Positions 26,001 to 38,849 of a DNA stretch of 64,000 nucleotides are shown one piece after another (positions within the stretch are counted from its first letter, which is position 1; the number at the start of each line of letters is the position of its first letter). Below the pieces are notes generated by a model that saw nothing but the letters and a program-made list of their open reading frames with translations, did not search any database and had not been told where the DNA came from. The stretch is from Taenia hydatigena (taxonomy: Eukaryota; Platyhelminthes; Cestoda; Cyclophyllidea; Taeniidae). The translations under genes and the position numbers were made by a program. The stretch lies in the NCBI GenBank assembly GCA_036345935.2, contig JADWOT020001676.1, positions 1-64,000 on the forward strand, given 5' to 3'.

Positions 26001-27700
26001 TGCAACACACGAAGTTACTTTTGACTTGAGAGCTATTTTTGTGTCACTAGAAGAAGCCCAGTGTTTAAAATGGCCACTGACGTGGTCAAATTCGTTGCCA
26101 AGTAAGAGGGCACCAATTGCGAAAATTAAGCTAAACAGAGGGAAGGATTTGTGGAATGGCCGCTTGCATACTTGACACATGGTCCATCTAAGCAAACTTA
26201 TGGCAGAAGTAGAGAACTTTGCAACCAATAATAAGTCATTTCTAGGAATTTCGGAGCACAAACTGCGCAAGGAATCGAAATCATGCTCTGACCCTCCCTT
26301 TATCAAGGCTGTTCTATCTAATGCTAGATGTCCTGGTACCACCGAGACAGCCGTGGGTACTACATGCGTAGTGGTTTTTCAATTGCATTTGAGGTGATAT
26401 AATTGGTGAAAAGAGGTATTGGTAATTCGAAAGTAATTATTACTCCGCCCACAAACGATGATAAAATCACGATCCTTTTCGATGTCAAAGGCTGTTTTTA
26501 AAGTGTCGAAGGTGTAGACTGTGGTCCTTTTGTCACTCAGGCAGAATTAAATGCACGGCGTTGAGCGCTGGGCAAACAAATTTACTTTTTCGTTGTTATG
26601 TTTGGTGTCACCTTTGGTCACGCCGTTATCACTAAGATGATTAATATACTAATAGCAAGGTTTTTGTTAGTACTCAATGCTCTTCTGCTAAGACGCTAGA
26701 TTTCGATACTGCATTTAAGCCGAAGTAGGCATAAATACTATTCCGAAGACATATGACTTCAACCAGACGGTCAGGTTATTTCATGGCAATGTGGCTACGA
26801 TTTCGTCTATCGCAAAAGGCAAGTCAGATTCTTCGTCTTCTTCTTGTTTCATCAACGCTACATCACCGTTTTCACACAACTAAAATCAAAGTCGTACACT
26901 ATGATTCGCTTCGTGACCTCAAATAATTGAAAGTTTTAGCGTGCCATCAAATAGCAGGTCTCTTATGTTTCCTATGAGTTTGTGTCTAATACATATTCCA
27001 AAACTTCAATAAGATCAGATATCAAAATGAACACCAGAAGGTCATTTACGTCGAACCAAGTTAGGAAGCAATTTATTTGGAGCCTGAACATACGGCAAGC
27101 ACCACTCAAGGACATTCGTCCAAGGTTCCTTCTATGTCCCACACTGCATGATTTGTTGAGAAATGTGCAACGACTGCACGATGACATGGACTAGCATGGA
27201 TGCCAGGAAACCTTTGTTGCTGCCGTTCTTCAAGAAGCGAGAAGCGGGCCTCGCATCTGTAGGTGTGATGGCATCTTCCGGCTCTCTCCATTCGTAAGCA
27301 TTTTGAATACACTGTTAGGGCACAGACAGTAGAATGGCTGCACTGACCAAATGTGAACAAAACTACGTTTCTTAAGCGCACCTCAATCCCTTCATTTTTT
27401 CTCTCAAGATACAAACACGTCTTCTCCTGCAGTACTTTAGCAACAGTTGGAGTCATTATTCACTTACTTCAATTCCGCATTAAAGATTCAAGTTACGCCT
27501 CAATTAGGAGGACTCTCGCATATATCCGTCACAAATCCATCTTCTGCAGAGAAAACTTGATTTTAACTCCCATATCCCCCCCCACAGACGAGTGATGACA
27601 AAATCAGCAATAAAAGGCTGCTACAGAAGTCGGTACCATGCAACAGAATGCAACATTAAGACTGATACCACTTCGAGATCTCATTTTTAAGGTTCAGCTG
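26000..27700. other. Stretch without recognised gene
   Basis: Open frames of up to 119 codons on both strands (25983-26342 minus, 27106-27456 minus) overlap each other and show no motif. Nothing else was recognised. Confidence 0.35.
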
Positions 27701-27712
27701 CCTTTATTTGCA

Positions 27713-28640
27713 TCATGCGATGGGCTGCTCGATGTCAGTGATGGCCCTGTCATTATAGGTCACCAAGGCAGATGAATGACACGACTGCCAGAGCAAGAAA
27801 TGCCACGATTTGATCTTAGTTTTGTCTAAATTTGCATTAAATTCCTGACATATCTCGCATTCTGAACTAGAGGCATTGAAACTTTGTCGTCCAGACAATC
27901 CCTGTACAATAAGAAGTAGAGAAGCTTAGTCAAAGAAGGGCGTATATTTCGACCAGATGAGGAGCTTACATACACATGCAAGAAAAAAGAGCAGTAGACA
28001 CCAAGAGGACTACATAACGCAAGTGAGTGCCTATCACGAATGTCTCGAAAGCGTTCGTCTATCAGTGATACGTGCACATCGTAAGCAGCAGTGGCCAGCA
28101 GAAGGTTAAAAGGGTCGAAGTTAGACATTTCCTTACATTTGATCACTTTGGAGAATTCAAGGTGCTTCATGCCATCAATGTTCAAGCGTCTGCTTTAACT
28201 GTGTGACACAGGCTTCAAATAAGTTGCGTGGATGCGTGGACACGTTTGGAGAACAGCTAGCCATCAACCAACGTGTGTGCATACATAATGCAGGTCACGG
28301 AAATGCCCAGACTGCACACATCTGCTCTCATCGTGATTGCCAACTTATCTTTTATCCCAGATGTAATGAAGCCGAGTGCTTCAGTGAAGTCTGTCTTTTT
28401 AGGAGATCCCAACTCTCGAAATACGTTGGGCAGGACCTCCCAAGAAGACCAAATTCACCGAGACATCCGTCTTCATTGCACCTGAGATAAAGGATAAGTT
28501 GTATGATGTCAGACATGACCGATGCTGCCGGTGATGAGGTTCGCTGCGTGGTGATTAACGATCACGTCAGTGCCCTTTCCTTCTTTCCACAGACTAGCCT
28601 TCACGATTGGCACCAGTCGGCATGTTGACGACTTGTCAAA
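27713..28640 (-). pseudogene. Unidentified decayed multi-exon gene (tentative)
   Basis: Four minus-strand open stretches with protein-like composition follow one another: about 28625-28515 (LVPIVKASLWKEGKGTDVIV), 28450-28255 (EVLPNVFRELGSPKKTDF, then SGIKDKLAITMRADV), 28185-28015 (NFDPFNLLLATAAYDVHV, then SLIDERFRDIRDRH) and 27898-27713, which follows a TTGTACAG acceptor. They lie in different frames and lack a clear start. I do not recognise the family. Their succession on one strand suggests exons of an old gene, but chance open frames remain possible. Confidence 0.3.
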
Positions 28641-28649
28641 CGAGGTCCT

Positions 28650-29480
28650 AAAGGAGAGTGAAGTGAGAAATCATTCCTACGACAGTTTTAGTCCTTCCAT
28701 TCTTCCTTTGGTTTTGTTTTTGGGACGCTCTTAAAAATGTAGTGCTTCGCCTATCAAAAGACATGCTATAATGCGCACTTGGACAATTTGGATTACTAAA
28801 TCTGCACATCACAAACTTAGCTGTGAATGAAAGCCGTAAGGAGGTGATGAGATAATGACCACAAATTTGTAAAAGTCCTCGGATTCTTGTCTACATGCAC
28901 ACAAGGCGAACTGCACTCACTGATTCCAGAAGGCATCGATGCATGGGCAGGTACTGCTTGGGAAACTTCATTTCATCATCTAAGTGCGGAATTTTGCGCG
29001 TGGAAATGGTCGCCATGATCGAAAGAGTAGAGATTTCTTAAGCAACCAAAAGCAAAGTAATTAAATACTCTGAGCAGACTCATATTCAGCATTAGATTGA
29101 ATGGTAGCAGAGTTCACCAGAGTTGCGATTCGGTCACCACCGACTGCTGTGTGATCAACCACCGTGAGCGATGCTGTAACCCTGTTTGCGCTCTGGAATC
29201 GGGGCGAGCACGACTAAAACAAACTCCATCTCAGCGAATGGCATTCTAAAAGCGCGAATGCATTGGCACCAACGCAGCCTTCACTGCATTCCGTTTCCAC
29301 CTTCTTCTCTTTTAAAAGCCTTCATGCGCGGTCACTACAAGTTATACGATAAAGGCTAATTGTTTAAAAAAATGGACGTTTGGCTGAATGTAAATGAAAC
29401 TGATGCGAGATCACCAGGAGGGACAGATTAATATGGCATGAGTAAATATGGGTGCGGTGCTATGAATTCTTTCCATAAAA
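28650..29480. other. Stretch without recognised gene
   Basis: No motif, repeat or RNA gene seen. Confidence 0.35.
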
Positions 29481-29499
29481 TAGACAAACTGACGTGTTT

Positions 29500-31100
29500 G
29501 GATGCGTATAAATGTTTACTGATGAATGAATGACTGGATAAATGCATCATAGATAAAGGTAGTGATTTAAGTGTAGAATTGACCGTTTAGAGGTAAAGCG
29601 AAGAAAGATTGGATTAAGAAAATCGGAACGGATCTCAAATAAATGCAGTTATTGAAGTCACAACATTCACAAGCACGTCACTGTCATTACCATACAATAA
29701 GTAATGAGGCTTTACAAATTCGGACTTGATCTTAAGTTGTCTGGACTAAAGAGCTGATTAACCAAACTATTCAGAGAAGAACAGTCATGTCGATCAGAGG
29801 TGTGCCATGGTTTGTTTAATTTTATTCAATTCCTCTTCCTTTGTAGATAAGAGTAAACGCTGTCTGACATGAATTCCCTTTGCAATTAACTGTTCTCTGC
29901 AAGACATCACAAGCATTTTTGCTGAGCCACCAACATTTGGTAAAATTCTTGCGTGTAGCTTCATCAATCTGCTTAGCAGTCGAGTGACTTCCTGCGCTCT
30001 CATCGCGAAGAAGAACGGAAAGGGCAACAGATATGCGTGAAGGAGCACAACACAATAAACTCATTTGCCGTCACTTGCTTAAATTAGCTCAATCAAAACA
30101 TGGAAAGCGGACTAACTAGCAGAATCCTTTTTTGCAAAAATTTCATTGTTAAGCAAGTTGGAATTAAAACGAAAAAGATATTGAATTGCTGGAACAGAAC
30201 TTCAACAGATCAAGCAGGCATAAATATTGAATAGGTTGTAGAATCATAAATCTTTTTTTACTTTTTGAATCAGGATGTCTTAGATGACGTCAATGAGCTG
30301 CAACAGGGGAGTGCCAAGCATGGCATTCTTAAATGCAATGATTGCTGAATTCCTTGCACGCTTAAAGGCGATGAATGCTTATCCCTTGCATACAGTCCTC
30401 TTTTAACTTTTATGAGGTCTTTCATGGGCAAAGGAGTAAAATGCTCACACAGTAGCTGGACCTCTTCAACTCCACAGCCCTAGTACTAAGTTTTAGGTAG
30501 AAATTTATCCGGAAATAAAGCTGAGGCTACAGGGCAAAGAGCAATGACGTGGAAGCCATTTGCAGTTAAAGAGATTCTAATTCGATCATCTAAAACACTG
30601 ATTCTACTTAAGTTTAATAGTAGCGTATGGGAAAATAAAATCTTTAAATGACATGATTTTGCGTAAATAATCCACCACTTGGTCAACTGGCTGGCAAATT
30701 TTGCTGTAAAAACGCGTGCTCAGCAGGCAAGTAAAATGATGAACATCCCACTAGCAGTTGATCCAAGTGGGGCCTAATTGGATTCCTGCCTTGACGAGAC
30801 TTCTTGTTTCCTCAAATTACTTCGGAAAAGGAAAATGCAACATTAACCAGGTGCACAAATCTTTCATCAATAGGGTCTCTAGTACCACAGCCTTGCTTTT
30901 TATGTGTTTGTTTTTAGACTAAGATTGAAGCTTGAGTCTTCAAACATCACACAATGCAGTGAAACCAAATTTTAGTAAGGAACCTTAAATAAAACATGCG
31001 AAATCATTGTTATGCATACGAGGGACTAACGCATTTAGGTGAACCTTAAGGCAGCATGCAAATCCGTGCTAAAATTAAAACTGTGAATACAAAATGAAAA
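29500..31100 (+). repeat. Second repeat family, tandem copy 1
   Basis: Homologous, in the same order, to 31.69-33.72 kb. Shared landmarks are CACAACATTCACAAGCAC, AAGTCGTCTGGACTAA-type sequence, the CTTTGTAGATAAGAGTAA region, and later GGCAAAGGAGTAAAATG. The two copies are direct repeats about 2.2-2.6 kb apart with many indels. Strand is nominal. Confidence 0.6.
29794..30048 (-). pseudogene. Possible C-terminal exon of an unknown protein, with a decayed tandem copy
   Basis: An 84-codon minus-strand frame ends GIHVRQRLLLSTKEEELNKI, then KQTMAHL and a stop. The basic and acidic helix-like end looks like a real C-terminus. The homologous position in the tandem copy (about 31945-32110) still reads LLLPAKEEELK before a stop, in the same frame, but its upstream part is scrambled. 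The family was not recognised. It may belong with the open stretches at 27.7-28.6 kb. Confidence 0.35.
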
Positions 31101-31689
31101 AGCGATGAGAAAACAGAGCACCAAGTACACGCCCATCAGTGCTTTCATCGTAAGATAAATTTGGAGGCGGATATCCTGTAAGAAGATTGTAGTAGAGGGG
31201 CAGACTGTTGGCAAAAATACACGAGAAATGTTGTTTTCATTTCAACAGCCACACTTACGGCTTAAACAGATGCTCACAGACCAAGAGGACGCATGAGAGC
31301 ATACCTTTGGACACGACCATACTTCGAATCGTCTGGACGGTAATTGTGAGCATTTGAAATCTCACTGATCCTGAGCAACAATGGAACCATCGTTAAGCAT
31401 ATATACACCTCTACTAAATTTCTGTTTGCCGAATCTACACAAACGTCGTACAAAGCACATGCGCAATGAATGGCTGCACCTGATAAGAAGTGGTCTTCTC
31501 CTCAAGCCCGCTGCTAAAAATATCATAATTTGTCACCGTCTACGCACTACGAATGCTATTGCCATGTTCATTGCTAGAGTCTCGGAGGAGCAGCGGTATT
31601 CACAGCTCGTAAGGGTTTCAGCTTTGCTGTCTTTAAGGCGACAAAGGGCGACAGTCAATTAGTCTCAAATTTATTAGTTTGTGCTTATG

Positions 31690-33720
31690 GATTTATGACC
31701 GGACAGTTGCACCATGAACAAAGGTAGTTACTTAAATGTCGATTTGACAGTCCGGAGGTTGCCTGTGATGTAATCAAAATCACAACATCCACAAGCACTT
31801 CCTTGCTACCAGCATACAGTAAGCAATGAGGCTTTACGAAATTGGACTTTTCTCAAGTCGTCTGGACTAAGATAACAGTTGCATAAAATATTTAGACCCA
31901 GGAGACAGGGAAATGTGATCGTGCTAATGAAAGATGTGCCATAGCTAGCTTGATCTTATTTTAATTCTTCTTCCTTTGCAGGCAAGAGTAAGGGCTGGTA
32001 GAGATGGACTGTACAGCTGTTTCCTGTAAGGCCTCATCGGTTTGAAGAGTTTTCGTTGTGGCTTCCCATTCCATCAAAGCGCTGTAAGCTTTGCAGATAA
32101 CACTGAGTGGACAAAGTTGGCATTTTTCGTTAAAACTAAGCATAGAGGTAAATGCGAGGCGTATTTCGTTTCGTATTTTAAAAGTGATTCTGAGGGGTTG
32201 ATTCGTTGTCTCAGCTAGGCGCCAATCAGGATCACTGCACTGCTGCCATCAGTAACCTTTTCGTTGTATTAATGCAAAAAATGAAATTTGCATTTAGCAT
32301 ATTAATTGAATTAGGATTGATGCAAGTAGTATAAGAGAGACATCATTTACGAAATCATATTTAATCTTTTAAAGTAAAGTGAGTCTGAGAGGACCTCAAC
32401 GAGCCATAAAAGGAAGCGCTGAGCCAGGCATTCATAAACGTGGTGCAATGAACGCTGAAGCTTTCATAAAGGATGCATTTTCTAACTTCTGTGAGGCTTT
32501 CATTGGCAAAGGGGTAAAATGTTCAAGCCGAAGAAATGTGCTTTGGTCGAGGAAAGGAAATCAAACCTTTGTATTTAGCAACTGCCTTCCAAAACAATCG
32601 TGCTTATATTTCAGGATGTGACTTAATCGAATACAAAGTTGTGATGGAAATGCTGATTTGTATGAGTACATCCACTTTGGATAGCTAGCCCTACTTTGAT
32701 GTTAACATTGGGATGCTGTGCGACACTTGTTTTCGTCGTTTGAATGCCGCCTTGACTAAACTGCGATTGGATCTGCGTAGTCTTCATTGCATGTGCTAGT
32801 TGAAAGTAGGATTTCTTGATAACTCAGTACTGCAATCAAACCCTTTAAGCAACTTTGGTACCAGCCTTTGATCGCCAGGCGAGTGAGGCTGGCCTAATAC
32901 CTAATTGCGGAGGAGAGGCAGAGTTCTGTGACTGTAGAATAGTTGCTTTTATGCTGAACCTGAGCCTTTCAAAACAAAATCAAGACTCGGATGCTACCAC
33001 CTCGACTAACGGTGTGTGGGTTATGCCCATCCGATTAACAAAAGTTGCACAAGAGCAGCAGCTTACCTCAGAGACCTGCCATTGTATTTGCACGCGCAAA
33101 ATTAAGGTTTCGCCTTGCAGTAATCGGGCCTTGGCATATGCTCAATGTAGCCTGATTACCCGAATATGAACTTTACTTGAGCGTTTACTCCAGAAAGCAA
33201 GCTGTGGACACAAGGTAGAGGGTAATAATGTGGATATCATTTACTGTTTGGGGCACGCAACACTTATCGTTTAAAAATGCTGGAACTGCTGAAGTTTGTT
33301 AGTAGAACTCCGGGTGAATAAAATTTTTAAGTTAATGTTGACCCTTTTTTTGAATAACTGCCACTTGAACAATTAGGTGGTAATTTTTACTGCAGTTTCG
33401 ATTCCCAACACACGAGTAAAACAGCGACAGTTTAATTAGTAGTTGGCATAAGTGTATCCAGGCAAGATTCTTACCTTAACGCGAATCCTTTTTTCCTCAA
33501 GTTAATTCGAGGAAGGGAAACCCAACATCCCACGCGTGAAGAGACCTTAGATTGGTAGGATTCTCTACTCCACTATGTTTACTCTTCATTATTTTTTTAA
33601 GAGGAAAACGAACAGACGAGAATCCAAGCATCATGCAATGCAGAGAAACCACATGTTACAGAATAACTGCAACTAGGGACAGCGCAAAATCATTGTTATG
33701 CACTCGAAAATCAAATTAAT
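31690..33720 (+). repeat. Second repeat family, tandem copy 2
   Basis: Direct-repeat partner of 29.5-31.1 kb. The segment 32380-32520 matches 30270-30450, including GGCAAAGGGGTAAAATGTTC. The segment about 33400-33720 matches about 30720-30990, including ATGCAATGCAGAGAAACCA-type sequence. The open frame at 32855-33169 is not kept in copy 1 and is not taken as a gene. Copy 2 ends a few tens of bases before the flank repeat beginning at 33757. Confidence 0.6.
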
Positions 33721-33756
33721 TGCAAAAAATTAAAAGTTTTTTTCGTTATAAAGCGT

Positions 33757-36700
33757 CTGCAGACTGGCCTTAGCCGTCCTTCATTAAGTGGCTGTAATGT
33801 TGGCGTTTTACCTGTTTTGTGGTCCTCACAGCCTGCCTCAATGGCAGCTGCCTTGCAGATTTTAGTTTTAAAAGATAAATTGATGACTTTAACGTTGTTC
33901 TCATGAAGGGCTATGCGTGAAGTTGGAAGTCTCTAAAATGAATTGCGCAAGTAGTTTAACCTAGCTCGTTTTCGAGCTGTAGAGCACATTGAAATTAGCC
34001 TGTGGTTGGGTGATAGACGCCCACGGCAGATGTTACCATCCAGTCACCATGAAAGGTCAGTTAGTTTTTTTCTTGCAAATAAGATCAGGCAATTTGATCG
34101 TAAATCACTCGCATCTGTTTCACAGCTCGCATTATACCTTTAAAAGTTTTGGGTCAGGTGTAGGGCTCAGTTCGACATCACACGCAGATCGCATTTCGAC
34201 AACCATATTGTAGCCAATCAAAGGTCTAATATCTGGCACGTTTACTCTCATGCTATCAACTTTAAATTATTTGTCCATGGAAGACAAATGCGACCATGCA
34301 TGAGAGAAGACTGATGGGAGCGAAGCCTTTCATTAGGGATATAAGTTCTTACTCAATTAAGCACCATCAATTGTCCTCCTCTTCTTCCAACAGCGCTATG
34401 TACTCCTTCGCTTCCACCGTTATGGAGTGAGAATCCACGCAGGGCGATGCATCACAAATAGAAGCAATGACGACGCTTAACTTATCGAAGCGATAGGAGG
34501 CGATGCTTATTAATTTCATGCCCACTTTCCATGTCACCCTCAAGGTCTACAGATCAGTCCACTTCCCGAAACTCCTTTTTGCATGGACGATTCGGCCTGA
34601 TCAGTACCTTACAATCAATGCCTCAAACGCGCTAAGTCACCTGTCTCACAATTAAATATGCACAAATGTCAACACGCAGCTCAATGCCGTTTCAACGGAC
34701 CTCACTTCTACCCAAAACACGTGAATTGGTACCAACCAAACTGAGTCCTAGCAAATGAAGCTGCAAGAGAGGTGGAGAGAGACTGAGATGAAACGAAAAA
34801 GTTCTGCCGAGAGAACAAACAATGCAGTCCTTCATAATCTCATTTTCAGACGTGGCCCCAATCAACCACCATCATTCAGCGTCCACTTTTAAGCTGCCAC
34901 TTTATTACAGACGTCTTGTAAAAATGTGAGAGGAAAAAGTTTCTGCTGCAATGATGGAAATAATTGTTTTTAAAAATTGGGCCAATGGGACTTTTTTACG
35001 TAAGTGTACCGCTTCGACCGTTTCCGGTGAGGTATCGCACATTTAACATTGGCGCAGAGAAAACTTGAAATTCTCTTTACACATCGATCGCTCACTACCA
35101 CAGTATTTGACAACACTGATTTAACTTAGGGTGATAACCACAACATGGAATCTGTTGGCTCATCGAGACGAACTCCTACCCTCTCTAGTGAAGATTGAAT
35201 GAGTCAGTAGGTATGAAACCTGTGTAACCATCGCATGGGAGGTGCGTCAGCACTTGGCGGTCGAGGAACGACTGAAGCTACTCAGGCCGTGCGTTAACGC
35301 ATGCTGACCCCGCAATAGTGAATGTTTTGTGGTCCGTTGCAGTTACTCTGCAGGCATGTGTAAAAAGGGTTTTACATCGAAAACCGTCTAAACTTTATTA
35401 AAAAGCTCACAGTGTCCGCAAGGAAATAAAAAAGTTGCATTGTCTCAACAATTACTCTATGCATCAGTACAGTGAGATGCAAAAGTGGTTGCATCTCACC
35501 CAATTCATTGTTAAGTGAACTTTACTTGCCATGTTTCGAATCTCACAATTTTGGGCAAAAAACCAAACTACTTTGAGAGCGCTGGATTCAAAGGAGGAAA
35601 AGTAGCATTGCGAAGTAAAATTTCTTGTAAATTGACAATAGGATTCGCAATGGAATTTCGCTGTCGTGTTTTACTGCAGTGATGTACCTTTTACTTACCT
35701 TGTCGTTATCGCACAACGATACCTCTAAAAAGAAGTCTCTCCATAGCCAAATATAACAGTTGTACTAGTGTAAAAATTTACTCTTTTTTTAAGAAGATGA
35801 GTTGAATGACTCGAAGTACATTTAATCAAACCGTGGTTTTTCTCATAACAAATGGCATTCAACTCAATGGAAAAAAGTCTGGAATAGTAGCTGCTCCATT
35901 CCAAATTATTCTCCTGTTTTCGTCGGTTCTACTGACTTCTAAAATATACTGGAGAGACGTGACAGTAGACTCATCTGCACTGCACGCCAGCAAAATTCCT
36001 CTTTTCCTTAGTCTTGAAAATAGCCTCCAAGTGCTGCACTTACCTTAATGCTTCGGGGAAGCACGAACAGCTTCGGCTTTAAGTTGCTTCAAGACAGGCA
36101 GAAGGGCGTGAGTTAGGTTCTGCACTTAGGAATCCGTTATTATGTAGCAGTTATATTACCTAAGGAGAAAAATAAATGCCTGTGCTCCCTGTTTTGTAGC
36201 GGCCGAATCCAAACAATCAGCCTCACAGCTAACCTTTGCAGTTGTTTGCATAAACACTTGCAACCTGGACTCTGATAGCACTGATAATGTAGTTACCACC
36301 CCATTGTTGCAGCGATTCGACTCCAACGGCCCTAATCATAAGAAAGATATGAATTAGAAGAGCCAAACAATCAAACATTCCGTCATGCCAAGCCAATCAC
36401 TGGGTACATCTTAATAAGAGCGGAGTCATCTCTCGCTTGGCACTTCGACTTGGTCAAAGGTATATTTTTATCAAACAAAATGAGTGATAAAAGTCCATAG
36501 TATTGAATATACAATTCTGCGGATGCGCAGGCTAAATAGACTCACAATTGATGGCCGATTTACCTCTAAACATCAGCTGAAACTAGTTACTTTTATTTTG
36601 TTCACAGTTAAGTCATTTAACCTATCCTCACCACGATTGTCTAGAGTCAAACCCAGACAACCGCCTATTTGCAGTTTAGGAGGAGGCTAAGAATATGGCA

Positions 36701-37180
36701 GTGAAAGTGAGGTCGTGCAATCTCTTGCAACATTACGACACGCATTCGAGTGCTTGATTAGCCGCGCCTGTTTTTGAAGAGAAAGTGCTCCCTGTAACAC
36801 CTTTGGAATGTTGCAGGAAGATCTATCCCGCAGTCAAATGATCCATGGCAGAATACGGCTTCCACTTTCCATCTCGGTTGTAAAACTTAGAGGTTAATTG
36901 ACTTGGCAGAGGCAAAAGTGAGTGTCGCAAGTTGCATGCCGACGGGTATCACAAGCAACGTTTAGTTAGGAAGCAACTAGCTATTGTCATTGCGAGGACG
37001 CTTAATTTAATTCCGTTTGAAACGTTTGGGCCTCATAAGGTAAACACGCCGACAGTTCGACTTTTTGATCTACCACTAGCTGTGGGATGGATACCACAGC
37101 TGCCCCATTAACTAAGTAGGATGACAGTGGGGCTGTGCTACCAACCTCTCTCCTTCCAACACCTTGACCCCTAAGGTCAA
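33757..37180 (+). repeat. Downstream-flank repeat, copy D (starts at the homeobox C-terminus)
   Basis: Begins with AAGCGTCTGCAGACTGGCC, which corresponds to the last codons after the homeobox stop at about 61917. It then follows 61.9-63 kb closely, including the full 0.5 kb segment deleted in copies A and B. From about 35.2 to 35.37 kb and 36.4 to 37.18 kb it follows copy 1 (16.46-17.36 kb), with about 1 kb of unrelated sequence between (35.4-36.4 kb). No homeobox or RyR sequence is attached. Confidence 0.7.
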
Positions 37181-38849
37181 GGTGGTTTGGAGAGGCACGC
37201 TGCTACCTAAGTCAATGGAACCAGCTAGTCAAAAGATCAGATACTCACAAGCAGTCGCTTTTGAAATCAGTCCGAGGGAGTTGACAAGCAGGATGTGAAT
37301 GGAAAAATGAATGTTGAGTGTTGCCTTTGGGCTGCTGCACCCATTCCTACATCAATCTGACCTATGCGGATGCGAGGATTCGTCTACGCACAATTTTATT
37401 TTGCTGATTTCCAAATTTTTGCTTTAGCTATTCACTAAGCAGACTATGAAGTTTCAATGCAAACTAATGGCCCTTACTCTCGAAATAGTTTTTTAAGATA
37501 CATTTCTCTCTAACCCACTTGCCTTTTTCTAACCCTGATGAAGAGAACACGATCTGTCGAGCTCATTCCAGGCATGGAGACAGGTCCTGCAAATGTGAGT
37601 GACCTGACACCTTCATCTCATTGGTTAATGCGACTTGTATGGTTGGGCGTGTGAGAGCTTGCAACCGATTAATTGACGAAATATAGAAGCTAATACTTCC
37701 AAAGCCAGAGTACTCCGGCTTCAGAACTCAGCAACACCTAGGAGCCCCTGATTCTTTAAAAGTGGCATTCATGGTGTACACTAACCACACTTGTGTGGCG
37801 TTCCTTCTTTTACAGGTTGCAGCATGAGCGATCACGACATTGAAAACAACGATTTAAACAAATGTGGTCACTTGGCTCCCGCCAGTCTAAATATGAGATT
37901 GAAGAATGGAGGTAGAAATCGCTACGTCAATGCCGTTCTTCAGCAACTCATGGCGACAGAGCCGCTGGTGTTGCATCTGCATCGGCACGCCAAGATCTCC
38001 GACCATACGTTGTTTTTAATATTCCACTATTGTGAGGACTGCATACCCTTAGACTACCGTGAAAGGCGTATAATGCAGAAGGCATTTTGAGTGACGGTGG
38101 CAACGACAAATTCGTCTACTCTGTGTCAAGTGAGTTTGATATAATTAAAGCCGGAAGGCAGACAGCGACATAATTTAGTTGATCTAGAATAGCCTTCTGA
38201 TGCCTTACAGTGGTCTGAAATTCGGTTGCCACGAAGCCACTTTGCTTAATCTTAGGGGAGGGAATGCTGCGATGGCAGAGCAGGAACACTCACCTAACTG
38301 TCCCTGTTGCAACATCATTCGGTGCTGATTATTGGTCCGACGAAAACTGAGTGTTACTTTGAATGACATCTTCCTTTCCAACCTGTCTTCCATGCACACC
38401 TCTCAAACAACTCTCCTCTGCGTATTCATTGCGGTAAAGTACAGTGTGTGCCACACTGTCGTATGATCACTGGCCTAATCTCTCTTTAAGTGCATAACAA
38501 TTCAAGACTTTGCAAGTATGCATGTAAGACTCGCTGATCATGCTTTTTACTGGAGAATAGTGTGGCATGATACACAAGAGAGGAATAGCTTTGTGATGGA
38601 AGCACATAAGGTGCAGCGTCTACAAGTTGCCACAGTCGGCCACGAGGCTCATTTGCATCAATCAAGCGCCTCCCATTCTCATTGTCTAATAGAACAGGAT
38701 AGTGGACTTACCGTCACTTTCCTCCTGGATTCGACATTCTTTCAACCACTTAGTGTAGCTCAACGCCAAACGCAATCGCTGCCTAAATAAATGCCATGTA
38801 AAATGCGCTAAGCCTTAACTGCACCAAATAGGTTACTGAGGCTCCGTTG
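37181..38849. other. Stretch with only the USP-like fragment
   Basis: Apart from the fragment above, no motif was recognised. The open frame 38518-38790 (plus, 90 codons) has no known features. Confidence 0.35.
37816..38090 (+). pseudogene. Ubiquitin-specific protease (C19) fragment lacking the catalytic Cys (tentative)
   Basis: After a TTTTACAG acceptor, the frame reads LKNGGRNRYVNAVLQQLMAT, which resembles the Cys box of USP9X/USP24/USP34-type ubiquitin proteases (LKN-G-ATCYMN-LQQL pattern). The catalytic cysteine is replaced: RNRY stands where the family has ATCY. After about 35 more codons the likeness ends, and the frame stops at 38090. No other USP exon was found nearby. It is most likely an isolated decayed exon; chance similarity is possible because only about 20 residues match. 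Confidence 0.4.
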
